Of a stretch of DNA of 64,000 bases, positions 27,103 through 34,627 are shown piece after piece. Every line of letters starts with the position of its first letter. Within the stretch, counting starts at the first letter, position 1. Position numbers and translations under genes: made by a program. This DNA comes from Xanthobacteraceae bacterium. Lineage in GTDB: Bacteria > Pseudomonadota > Alphaproteobacteria > Rhizobiales > Xanthobacteraceae. The notes under the pieces are model-generated. The model made no database searches. It was not told where the DNA came from and saw only the letters and a list, made by a program, of their open reading frames with translations. The stretch is from contig JAIENY010000040.1 in the NCBI GenBank assembly GCA_019750915.1, positions 1 through 64,000 of the forward strand, given 5' to 3'.

Positions 27103-27270
27103 ACCGCCATTTGGAGGCCAATTCGCAGAATATGACACCTGTTTGGAAAAGTTCCCGGTGACTAACCGGCCTTCGGGTCTTGCGTCAAATTCCTGATATT
27201 GTTTGTCATTAAGGGCCGCTATATAAGCTGCGCCCGGCGACCCGGATCGCCCTATTGGGGATGAGAATCG

Positions 27271-27684
27271 GTGTTGGAAAAAGTGAAAAGCTACAAGCCT
27301 TCCGAGAAAGAGCCGTTCATGAACGAGCGGCAGAAGGAATATTTTCGTCAAAAGCTCATGGACTGGAAGGAGGAGATCCTTCGCGAAGCCAAGACGACCC
27401 TTCAGCAGCTTCAGGACGAAAACGTCAACCATCCCGACCTTGCCGATCGCGCATCGTCGGAAACCGACAGGGCCATCGAACTGCGGGCCCGAGACCGCCA
27501 GCGTAAATTGATCGCCAAGATCGACGCCGCGCTTCAGCGTATCGAAGACAATAGCTACGGATATTGCGAAGAAACCGGCGAGCCGATTTCACTCAAGCGG
27601 CTTGAGGCCCGGCCGATCGCGACCCTTTCGGTTGAGGCGCAGGAGCGCCACGAGAAGCGTGAAAAAGTTTATCGCGACGAATAA
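27271..27684 (+). CDS. dksA: RNA-polymerase-binding transcription factor DksA
   Basis: This 137-residue protein acts with ppGpp at the RNA polymerase secondary channel. The coiled coil (about residues 20-95) has an acidic tip around HPDLADRASSETDRA, and the globular end has YGYCEETGEPISLKRLEARPIATLSVEAQERHEKRE. Only Cys99 remains of the usual four zinc ligands. The start is GTG at 27271; a shorter ATG start at 27319 is possible. It sits between fliX and flgH but is not a flagellar protein, and it has its own terminator. Confidence 0.92.
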   Translation: MLEKVKSYKPSEKEPFMNERQKEYFRQKLMDWKEEILREAKTTLQQLQDENVNHPDLADRASSETDRAIELRARDRQRKLIAKIDAALQRIEDNSYGYCEETGEPISLKRLEARPIATLSVEAQERHEKREKVYRDE

Positions 27685-27709
27685 ACGTACCGCTTCGGAT
27701 TGTTGCCAG

Positions 27710-27747
27710 ACGGCGCGCGATGGCTTGATGCCGGGCGCGCCGTTTTT
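27710..27747 (+). terminator. Terminator after dksA
   Basis: ACGGCGCGC (27710-27718) pairs with GCGCGCCGT (27735-27743), followed by TTTTG. The loop is 16 bases. Confidence 0.7.
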
Positions 27748-27773
27748 GCGTTTGGTCACTGCGAAAAGATCAC

Positions 27774-27799
27774 GGCCTCCGTCAGGGGAGCTAACGGAG
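27774..27799. repeat. Perfect inverted repeat, possible second hairpin
   Basis: GGCCTCCGT and ACGGAGGCC are perfect 9-base inverted repeats around an 8-base loop, between dksA and the 3' end of flgH. No T tract follows on either strand. It may be a transcript-end hairpin; its function is not clear. Confidence 0.45.
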
Positions 27800-27924
27800 G
27801 CCGCGTCTTGGAACGCCTTGCCGCGCCTAGGTTCGCGGATCGGCGTGGGAGCTCGGAAAAAGATCGTCGTCCTTTCGAATGGCGGTGGATTCGGTGAAGC
27901 CGCCGCCGCGACGGGGTAAGAAGT

Positions 27925-28668
27925 TTAGAAGGGCAGCAGGATGTCCGAGGCCTGCTGACCCCAGCGTTCCTGTTGCACATCGTTGATTTGACCGCGGCCG
28001 CCGTAGGCAATGCGGGCCTGCGCGATCTTGCTCGACTCGATGGTGTTGTCGCTCTGGATGTCCTCGGGACGAACCACGCCTGCGACGATCAGTTCGCGAA
28101 TTTCAAAGTTCACGCGAATTTCCTGCTTGCCTTCGACAACGAGATTTCCGTTTGGCAAAACCTGGGTGACCACGACGGCGACACTCGTCACGAGCGCTTC
28201 CTGGCGCTGCACGGAGCCCTTGCCGTCGCTGTTGGCGGTGCCGGCTGCGTTCAGCAGCGTACCCGGAAGCGGGAGACCGAATAATTTTCCCTGACCTAGG
28301 AAATTGGTGATGCTGGAGTCGGTATTGTTGTTTCGGCTGCGTTGTGTCTCGTTCGAGATGTTGGCGCTATCAGTGATGTTGACGGTCACCGTCAGCAGGT
28401 CGCCCACCTGATGAGCGCGTGCGTCTTTGAAAAAGGCGCGTGAACCGTTTCGCCACAGCGAATTGGGATTGTAGGTGGCTGGGGTCGGCGTCGGCATCGG
28501 CAGCGACACCGGCTTGTAACCCGCCTGAGTGGTCGGATTGTCGATAGCCGAAAGTTTCGGCTGCTCGCCGATCGCGGCCAGCCTCTCCAGCGATGAGCAG
28601 CTGCCGAGAAATAGTCCTGCGGCCGTCAGGAGAACTGTTGAGCTGACAATACGACGCGTGGTGGACAT
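27925..28668 (-). CDS. flgH: Flagellar L-ring lipoprotein FlgH
   Basis: This 247-residue outer-membrane protein forms the L-ring. The lipobox LFLGSC places the lipid-modified Cys at residue 24. Conserved FlgH blocks are SLWRNGSRAFFKDARAHQVGDLLTVTVNITDSANISNETQR, ALVTSVAVVVTQVLPNGNLVVEGKQEIRVNFE and the C-terminal IAYGGRGQINDVQQERWGQQASDILLPF. It is the last gene of flgF-flgG-flgA-flgH, six bp after flgA. Confidence 0.95.
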   Translation of the reverse strand: MSTTRRIVSSTVLLTAAGLFLGSCSSLERLAAIGEQPKLSAIDNPTTQAGYKPVSLPMPTPTPATYNPNSLWRNGSRAFFKDARAHQVGDLLTVTVNITDSANISNETQRSRNNNTDSSITNFLGQGKLFGLPLPGTLLNAAGTANSDGKGSVQRQEALVTSVAVVVTQVLPNGNLVVEGKQEIRVNFEIRELIVAGVVRPEDIQSDNTIESSKIAQARIAYGGRGQINDVQQERWGQQASDILLPF

Positions 28669-28674
28669 GGGACG

Positions 28675-29721
28675 TTACTCAGCTTTTGCAGGTGTCTGGG
28701 CGTTGGCGGAGGAGAGGGGTGTCGCGGGATCGACAGCGGCCACGGTGGTCGGAGTTGGCACATTGATCGTGACCGAGACTTGTCCTGGGCCTACGATGAC
28801 GCCTTGAACGGTACGCTTTGATTGCAGATTGAGAACGTTGATGACGTCGCCCTGCTTGCCAGCCTCGGTCGCCTTGCCGCGGCCGGTCAGGTAGAGGCCA
28901 GGCGTTTCGTAGATCAGCGTGACGGCCTGGTCGCGCGTAATCAGGTCGGTCTTGGCAAGATCGGATGTTTTCAGGCCCTGACCGGCACGGAGCGCGCGGC
29001 GTGTCTGCATTCCGATCACGTTATTGCGCAGTGCGACGTCGTTGCCAAACTCCGATCGCGGGCGGCGCTCGAATGTGACGTCAGCTGTTTTGATTATTTC
29101 GCCACGGTCGAGGGCCCGGGTGAGGACCGCCGCTTCGACAGTGTCGAGGGCCGTTCCTGTGAATTGCAGCTTGGCCGGCGTGGAGGTTTCGTCGTTGGCG
29201 ACATCGAATATAACGTTGAAGCGATTGGTGCGGCCATCGTAGCGGATCACGACCGGAATCAAGTCGCCGCCGTACGATGGGTCGAGCTGAAGGTCGCGAA
29301 GCTCGCGATCAAAGTTCAGCGACAGATTAGCTGCGTCGCCAAGGCCGTAGCGGTGCTCCAGCGCGTGCGCAACCTGACCTTCAAGATACTTCGCCGAAAG
29401 CGGACGTGAGGCACGTGTGATCGATACTTCCTTCAGATTGTGCGTATCGACGCCGATCACGTCGTTGGCACGCAGGATTTCGAGCAACTGAGCGGTCCGC
29501 AGCGTTCCCGTGGTGCCAAGGTCCGGTGCGCGGTAGATCGCAATGCCGGATGCGATGCCGGCGTTGTCGACAAGATCGCCGATCTTGACCACTTCGCTGG
29601 TGACGGTGACGCTGTCCCGCAGGCTGGGACCGGAAATCTGGCCCTGCGGTTGCTCCGCAAGCGCGCTGGTTGCGCAGAGGCAGAGGGCGAGTACGGATAG
29701 GACGGATCGCGTGGTGCTCAT
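28675..29721 (-). CDS. flgA: P-ring assembly chaperone FlgA
   Basis: This 348-residue periplasmic protein helps FlgI assemble into the P-ring. It begins with a signal peptide ending at about ALAE (residue 23). The C-terminal SAF-type domain has the block LDRGEIIKTADVTFERRPRSEFGNDVALRNNVIGMQTRRALRAGQGLKTSDLAK. The end after about 320 is Ala/Thr/Pro-rich. It is longer than enteric FlgA (about 220) because of an extended N-terminal half, common in alphaproteobacteria. It is 8 bp downstream of flgG. Confidence 0.93.
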   Translation of the reverse strand: MSTTRSVLSVLALCLCATSALAEQPQGQISGPSLRDSVTVTSEVVKIGDLVDNAGIASGIAIYRAPDLGTTGTLRTAQLLEILRANDVIGVDTHNLKEVSITRASRPLSAKYLEGQVAHALEHRYGLGDAANLSLNFDRELRDLQLDPSYGGDLIPVVIRYDGRTNRFNVIFDVANDETSTPAKLQFTGTALDTVEAAVLTRALDRGEIIKTADVTFERRPRSEFGNDVALRNNVIGMQTRRALRAGQGLKTSDLAKTDLITRDQAVTLIYETPGLYLTGRGKATEAGKQGDVINVLNLQSKRTVQGVIVGPGQVSVTINVPTPTTVAAVDPATPLSSANAQTPAKAE

Positions 29722-29729
29722 GATCTATC

Positions 29730-30518
29730 TCAGTGCAGGATTTGCGATGTCGATTGCAGCATCTGATCGGCGGCGCTGATGACCTTGGCGTTCATCTCGT
29801 AGGCGCGCTGGGCCGCGATCAGATCTGACACCTCGGTCACTACTTCCACGTTGGACTGTTCGAGATTGCCCTGCTGGATGTCGCCGAAGCCGTCAGCGTT
29901 AGCCAGACCATCCTGCGGCGGCCCCGATGCCGGCGTATCGGTAACAAGGTTGTCCCCGATCGACTGCAGGCCGCCCTTGTTGATGAATCGGGTGAGGGCG
30001 ATCTGTCCGATGACCGAAGGTGTCGTCGAACCGGGCAGGATGACGGAGACTTGTCCTTGCTGATTGATCGTGAGCTGCGAAGCGTTCTGCGGGATGGTGA
30101 TGGTCGGCTGCACCGGATTGCCCTGTGCGTTGACGATGCGGCCAGTGCCATCGGTGGTGAACGATCCATCACGGGTATAAGCAAACGTGCTGTCCGGCAG
30201 CAGGATTTTAAAGTAGCCCTCGCCGCGGACCGCCAGATCGAGATCGCCGCCGGTCGGTGAGAGTGTGCCCTGAGTTGTCAGGCGGGGCGTGCCGACTGTC
30301 TTGACGCCGCCGCCGATGTCGATGCCGACCGGGAGGACCGTTCCCTGATCGGAAGCCTGTGCACCGACACGCTGAACGTGATCGTACAGCAAGTCCTGGA
30401 AGCTGGTGGTCTGCTTCTTGTAACCGGTGGTACGCAGGTTCGCGATGTTGTTGGAGATGACCTGGACGCTCAGTTCCTGTGCGGCCATTCCTGTTGCAGC
30501 GGTATAAAGTGCGCGCAT
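29730..30518 (-). CDS. flgG: Distal rod protein FlgG
   Basis: This 262-residue protein forms the distal rod. The N-terminal MRALYTAATGMAAQELSVQVISNNIANLRTTGYKKQ and the C-terminal SNVEVVTEVSDLIAAQRAYEMNAKVISAADQMLQSTSQIL blocks are diagnostic, and the size equals enteric FlgG (260). It follows flgF by 12 bp. Confidence 0.97.
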   Translation of the reverse strand: MRALYTAATGMAAQELSVQVISNNIANLRTTGYKKQTTSFQDLLYDHVQRVGAQASDQGTVLPVGIDIGGGVKTVGTPRLTTQGTLSPTGGDLDLAVRGEGYFKILLPDSTFAYTRDGSFTTDGTGRIVNAQGNPVQPTITIPQNASQLTINQQGQVSVILPGSTTPSVIGQIALTRFINKGGLQSIGDNLVTDTPASGPPQDGLANADGFGDIQQGNLEQSNVEVVTEVSDLIAAQRAYEMNAKVISAADQMLQSTSQILH

Positions 30519-30530
30519 TGTTCAATCTCC

Positions 30531-31298
30531 TCAGTTTGGAACGTCAGCCAGAGACTGGATCGCATTCTTGCGAAGGTCTGCATGCTGCTGAATAAGGTTC
30601 GAGATGCTCTGATAGGTGCGGGTGATCTCGAGCATCCGGCTCATCTCAGCGACCGCGTTGACGTTCGATTTTTCGATGAAGCCCTGGTTGACGGTCGATT
30701 TGAGATCGGGTTGAGCCGCCAGTCCGGGCGGAGCCGAAAACAGGTTCGACCCTTGCTTCTGCAATTGCTGAAGATTGGAGAACGACGACAGCTTCAGTTT
30801 GCCGCGAAGCGAATCCTGCTGTGTTGTGGTGCCTTCCAGCACGGTGATGGTGCCGTCTTCCGAAATCTTGATGTCATGGTCGGTCTGCTGAAAGGTGATC
30901 GGGCCGTTGGTGCCGAGCACCAGATAGCCGCTGCTGTTCACCAGCTGACCCTGTGCGTTCAGTTGAAAGCTGCCGTCGCGGGTGTAGCGTTCACCGGCCG
31001 GCGTCTGGACCGAGAAAAATCCTTTTCCGCTGATCGAGACGTCGAGCGGTCCGCCGGTACGCTCAGTCGGGCCCGCCGCGAAATCGCGGATGGTGCCGCG
31101 GTCCTGCACATAGCTGACGCGGCGGTCCTGGCCGACGAAGTTGTCTTCGTGAGCCCCGCTTCTTAAAAACTCTTCGAACAGCGTCGAGTCCGACTTGTAG
31201 CCGGCCGTGCTTGCGTTAGCCACGTTATTGGCAACGACATCAAGCTGCCGCTCAAGCGACACCTGGCGCGATAGCGCGATGAGACTCGTGTTCTCCAT
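30531..31298 (-). CDS. flgF: Proximal rod protein FlgF
   Basis: This 255-residue protein is a rod subunit. It has the N-terminal rod motif (LIALSRQVSLERQLDVVANNVANASTAGYKSD) and the C-terminal IEKSNVNAVAEMSRMLEITRTYQSISNLIQQHADLRKNAIQSL helix. It heads the flgF-flgG-flgA-flgH operon, the Caulobacter order, and a sigma-54 promoter lies about 100 bp upstream at 31401-31415. Confidence 0.95.
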   Translation of the reverse strand: MENTSLIALSRQVSLERQLDVVANNVANASTAGYKSDSTLFEEFLRSGAHEDNFVGQDRRVSYVQDRGTIRDFAAGPTERTGGPLDVSISGKGFFSVQTPAGERYTRDGSFQLNAQGQLVNSSGYLVLGTNGPITFQQTDHDIKISEDGTITVLEGTTTQQDSLRGKLKLSSFSNLQQLQKQGSNLFSAPPGLAAQPDLKSTVNQGFIEKSNVNAVAEMSRMLEITRTYQSISNLIQQHADLRKNAIQSLADVPN

Positions 31299-31400
31299 CG
31301 CAGTTCTCCCCTGATAGAACCGCGATCTGCCTCTCCCAAAGCCGACTGCGGTCCGTTAAACCGCATCACTCTCCCAAGCGAGCGGTTCGCGAATAGCTTT

Positions 31401-31415
31401 GCGAACATCGTGCCA
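31401..31415 (-). promoter_or_regulatory. Sigma-54 promoter of flgF operon
   Basis: Read leftward the bases are TGGCACGATGTTCGC: perfect TGGCACG -24 element and GC at -12 with ten bases between GG and GC. Transcription should start near 31389, about 90 bp before flgF. Confidence 0.72.
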
Positions 31416-31543
31416 ATGCAGAATTGTAATTGAATTCAACTGCTTATGTATTTTTGGCCGGCGAGATCACGCGGCAATAAGGTCTTGTTGACCATATCGA
31501 CCCGGCAATTTTTTCCTGCTTCGCCAGCTTGTGAAAGATTTCG

Positions 31544-31551
31544 TTAACCAT
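31544..31551 (+). promoter_or_regulatory. CtrA half site TTAACCAT before fliL
   Basis: TTAACCAT lies 104 bp before the fliL ATG. The partner TTAA seven bases away is degenerate (GAAA upstream), so this is a half site only. Confidence 0.4.
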
Positions 31552-31654
31552 TGCGACCTAGCTTCGAAAGACAAGACGCTCGGCGTCGGCGGCGATTGTT
31601 TCGCGTATCTCAAGCCTGTTCGGCAATTCGAGCTCATCCCGGGCGGGGCGGGCT

Positions 31655-32146
31655 ATGGCAGACGATGATCAGGTTGACGAGGGTTCCGGGCAGGGCTCTG
31701 CGTCCAAAGGCAAGCGCAAACTCATCATGATCGGCGGGGCTGTCCTGCTTCTCGCGGTTGCGGGCGGCGGCGGATGGTTCTTCTTTCTGCGCGACCATGG
31801 CGGCGGGGAGCAGCATGCCGAGATGCAGGCAGCCAAGCCTCCTGTTTTCGTCGATGTGCCGGAAATCCTGGTCAATCTTGCCAGCGGGCCGGGCGAGCGC
31901 ATTCAATATTTGAAGGTTCGGGCGGTCCTTGAAGTCAAGGATGCGCCTCTAATTGAAAAGATTCAGCCCTCGATGCCGCGCATCACCGACCTGTTCCAGG
32001 TCTATCTACGCGAATTGCGGTCGGGCGATCTCAACGGATCGGTCGGGCTGTTCCGGATGAAGGAAGAGCTGACGAAGCGGGTGAACGCTGCGATCGCACC
32101 CAATCAGGTGAACGCGGTGCTGTTCAAGGAAGTTGTAATCCAATGA
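31655..32146 (+). CDS. fliL: Flagellar basal-body protein FliL
   Basis: This 163-residue single-pass inner-membrane protein links the stators to the MS-ring. A short charged cytoplasmic N-terminus precedes a membrane helix at about residues 26-48, and the periplasmic domain has the FliL pattern VDVPEILVNLASGPGERIQYLKVRAVLEVKD. Its stop overlaps the fliM start by four bases (ATGA), so translation is coupled. A CtrA half-site precedes it. Confidence 0.94.
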   Translation: MADDDQVDEGSGQGSASKGKRKLIMIGGAVLLLAVAGGGGWFFFLRDHGGGEQHAEMQAAKPPVFVDVPEILVNLASGPGERIQYLKVRAVLEVKDAPLIEKIQPSMPRITDLFQVYLRELRSGDLNGSVGLFRMKEELTKRVNAAIAPNQVNAVLFKEVVIQ

Positions 32147-33342
32147 CGCCGGGTGATGTCGACCATGACGAACTCGCGGCGCAATGGGAAGGTGCGCTCG
32201 ACTCCGAGGATCCGGATGAGGCGGCGGCGGAAGCTGCCGCAAATGAACTGACGGAAACGATGGCGGCGCAGTGGGCCGCCATGGTCGATGACGGCAGCCG
32301 CGGGCTGAGCTCCGGAACAGCCAGCGGCGAGCGCGTGCTGTCGCAGGAAGAAATTGACAATCTTCTTGGGTTTAGCGACGGCGAAGTTCATCTCGAAGAT
32401 CACTCGGGCATCCGGGCGATCATTGACTCGGCCATGGTATCCTACGAGCGTCTGCCGATGCTCGAAATCGTTTTCGACCGTCTTGTGCGGCTGATGACGA
32501 CATCCTTGCGCAATTTCACCTCCGACAACGTCGAAGTTTCGCTCGATCGCATCACCTCGGTTCGGTTTGGCGATTACCTCAATTCGATACCGCTTCCCTG
32601 CGTACTCACTGTGTTCAAGGCGGAAGAGTGGGAGAACTTCGGGCTGTTCACCGTCGACTCCAGCCTGATCTACTCAATGATCGATGTGTTGCTCGGCGGT
32701 CGCCGCGGCCAGACCTCGATGCGTATCGAGGGCCGACCCTACACGACCATCGAAACCAATCTGGTCAAGCGTCTTGTCGAAGTTGTGCTGTCGGATGCCG
32801 AGCAGGCGTTCCGCCCGCTGTCACCAGTCACCTTCAATATCGATCGCCTCGAGACCAACCCTCGCTTCGCGGCGATCAGCCGTCCGGCCAACGCCGCCAT
32901 CCTCGTTCGCCTGCGGGTGGACATGGAAGACCGCGGCGGCAATGTCGAACTGCTGCTGCCTTACGCCACCATCGAGCCGATCCGCAATGTGCTGTTGCAG
33001 ATGTTCATGGGTGAAAAGTTCGGACGTGATCCGATCTGGGAGGGGCATCTGGCAACGGAAATCGGGCAGGCCGAACTTTATGTCGATGCGGTGCTCTATG
33101 AGGCCGAACTGCCCTTGAAGCAACTGATGTCGTTGAAAGTGGGAGACACGCTGCCGCTCGGCATTCGGTCTGATGCGCTGGTCACGGTGCGATGCGGTGA
33201 TGTCACCTTGAGCGAGGGCCGGATGGGGCGGGTCGGCGATCATGTCGCGATCCGTGTTTCGAAGCCCTTGCGCAAGCCGCACACCACTTACGCAATGTTT
33301 GAAAAAGCAGATGAACAAACAAAAATGATGGAGGCACAATGA
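32143..33342 (+). CDS. fliM: Flagellar motor switch protein FliM
   Basis: This 399-residue C-ring protein controls rotation direction. The usual N-terminal VLSQEEIDNLLGF motif, which in other bacteria binds phosphorylated CheY, starts only at residue 65. Before it is an acidic extension that contains AAQW twice (residues 12-15 and 41-44). The middle domain has the GDYLNSIPLPCVLTVFKAEEWENFGL and ETNLVKRLVEVVLSDAEQAF blocks, and the C-terminal SPOA-type domain ends near 380. It overlaps the genes on both sides by four bases. Confidence 0.95.
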   Translation: MTPGDVDHDELAAQWEGALDSEDPDEAAAEAAANELTETMAAQWAAMVDDGSRGLSSGTASGERVLSQEEIDNLLGFSDGEVHLEDHSGIRAIIDSAMVSYERLPMLEIVFDRLVRLMTTSLRNFTSDNVEVSLDRITSVRFGDYLNSIPLPCVLTVFKAEEWENFGLFTVDSSLIYSMIDVLLGGRRGQTSMRIEGRPYTTIETNLVKRLVEVVLSDAEQAFRPLSPVTFNIDRLETNPRFAAISRPANAAILVRLRVDMEDRGGNVELLLPYATIEPIRNVLLQMFMGEKFGRDPIWEGHLATEIGQAELYVDAVLYEAELPLKQLMSLKVGDTLPLGIRSDALVTVRCGDVTLSEGRMGRVGDHVAIRVSKPLRKPHTTYAMFEKADEQTKMMEAQ

Positions 33343-33761
33343 GCTATTCTTTCGGACTTTTTGTCGAAAGTCTCGTTGCCGTGTTGCTGATATGGACAAT
33401 CGTTTATTGCCGGACCCTCAACAAGCGTTTGAAGATATTGAAGGCCGACGAGCAGTCCCTCAAGGCAACGATTTCCGAACTGATCACCGCCACCGAGATT
33501 GCGGAACGGGCGATCGGTGGTCTCAAGCTGACCGTCCGCGAGTGCGATCAGACGCTGGGTAGCCAGTTGTCCGAGGCATCGGACCTTGCCGGGTCGCTCG
33601 GCAAGCAAATTGCCGTCGGTAGCGAGATCCTCAAGCGCCTTTGCGACATCGCGATCGCAGCGCGCGCGACGGCAGAACAGGCGCCCGCAAAGGCGGACGC
33701 TAAATCGGTGGTGGCCGCCGCGCAGGCGTTCTCCGAACGCCGCCGCGGTCTTGCTGCATGA
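33339..33761 (+). CDS. DUF6468-like membrane-anchored coiled-coil protein
   Basis: This 140-residue protein has one N-terminal membrane helix (about residues 5-24) and a long cytoplasmic or periplasmic coiled coil (about 25-110). The Ala-rich end is probably flexible. It is conserved in position between fliM and motE in Rhizobiales as far as I recall, and is known only as a domain of unknown function. Four-base overlaps with both neighbours show tight coupling to motor proteins. A structural role near the C-ring or stator is likely but unproven. Confidence 0.82.
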   Translation: MSYSFGLFVESLVAVLLIWTIVYCRTLNKRLKILKADEQSLKATISELITATEIAERAIGGLKLTVRECDQTLGSQLSEASDLAGSLGKQIAVGSEILKRLCDIAIAARATAEQAPAKADAKSVVAAAQAFSERRRGLAA

Positions 33762-34543
33762 GAAGGTTCCTCCGCGAATTCAGGATCATTCCGACGCTGT
33801 TGATCGCGGCGATGTGCCTTGCCGTGCTCAAGATCTCCGGCTTGCTCCTGAGCGGCGGATATATTTTCCGGGACGCCCCGATGCCGCGCCAGACATCATG
33901 GGCTGAAAATTTCCTGAATTTTCCGACTGGCCGCAGCAAACCCCTCGACGCGTCAGATATCACAGGATCGGTCGAGAAGGCACAGGAGTCGAAATCCGGC
34001 GAGGCGCCGCCGCCCGTCATGACAAAACCCGATGATGTCGTTGCGATCCAGGAAAACTCGAACGCGGTTTCACCCTCTGAACGCGCCGTCCTCGAACGGT
34101 TGCAGACGCGTCGCCAGGAGTTGGATGCGCGAGCCAGAGAAATCGATATTCGCGAAAATCTCATCAAGTCTGCCGAGCAGAAGCTCGAGGGTCGGCTTTC
34201 TGAATTGAAGGCGACGGAAGCGCGGATCACGGCTGCTGGTCAGAGGAAGAATGATGCCGACGCCGCGCAGCTCAAGGGTCTTGTCACGGTCTACGAAAAT
34301 ATGAAACCCAAGGATGCCGCCAGGGTTTTCGACCGGCTCGATATCGCTGTGCTGTATCAGCTCGCCTCGCAGATCGCGCCGCGGAAATTGTCGGACATCA
34401 TCGGTCAGATGCAGCCGGAAAATGCCGAGCGGCTGACGGTGGAAATCGCGCGGCGCGCGGGGAGCGACAGATCGGCGTCGATTGACGATCTGCCCAAGAT
34501 CGAGGGACGTCCGCAGGTGAATTCCGCCGGCCAGAATCCATGA
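33758..34543 (+). CDS. motE: MotE-like motility protein, MgtE_N-type C-terminal domain
   Basis: This 261-residue protein has an N-terminal membrane helix (about residues 10-33), a disordered stretch, a coiled coil at about 105-175 (AVLERLQTRRQELDARAREIDIRENL) and a C-terminal domain similar to the MgtE N-domain and FliG middle domain (VYENMKPKDAARVFDRLDIAVLYQLASQIAPRKLSDIIGQM). This architecture matches MotE of Sinorhizobium, a periplasmic chaperone for MotC. No motA, motB or motC gene is in the window. Confidence 0.83.
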   Translation: MRRFLREFRIIPTLLIAAMCLAVLKISGLLLSGGYIFRDAPMPRQTSWAENFLNFPTGRSKPLDASDITGSVEKAQESKSGEAPPPVMTKPDDVVAIQENSNAVSPSERAVLERLQTRRQELDARAREIDIRENLIKSAEQKLEGRLSELKATEARITAAGQRKNDADAAQLKGLVTVYENMKPKDAARVFDRLDIAVLYQLASQIAPRKLSDIIGQMQPENAERLTVEIARRAGSDRSASIDDLPKIEGRPQVNSAGQNP

Positions 34544-34546
34544 TTA

Positions 34547-34561
34547 TTAACAGCGCATTAA
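34547..34561. promoter_or_regulatory. CtrA box before the giant TPR gene
   Basis: The bases TTAACAGCGCATTAA are an exact TTAA-N7-TTAA site just after the motE stop and 67 bp before the next ATG, so the TPR gene probably has its own CtrA-controlled promoter. Confidence 0.68.
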
Positions 34562-34627
34562 ACGCCCGAATCTAGTGTTGTTTGGTCGACCGGACCGGTC
34601 GGGGGTCTTGAATCAAGAGACGTTGCA

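Larger units (their letters stand above)
31299..31654. other. Divergent flgF/fliL control region
   Basis: This gap holds the leftward sigma-54 promoter of flgF (31401-31415), half-sites CGGCAA at 31472 and CCGGCAA at 31502-31508 that could be activator sites, and a CtrA-type TTAACCAT (31544-31551) facing fliL. No coding frame is supported. Confidence 0.55.
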
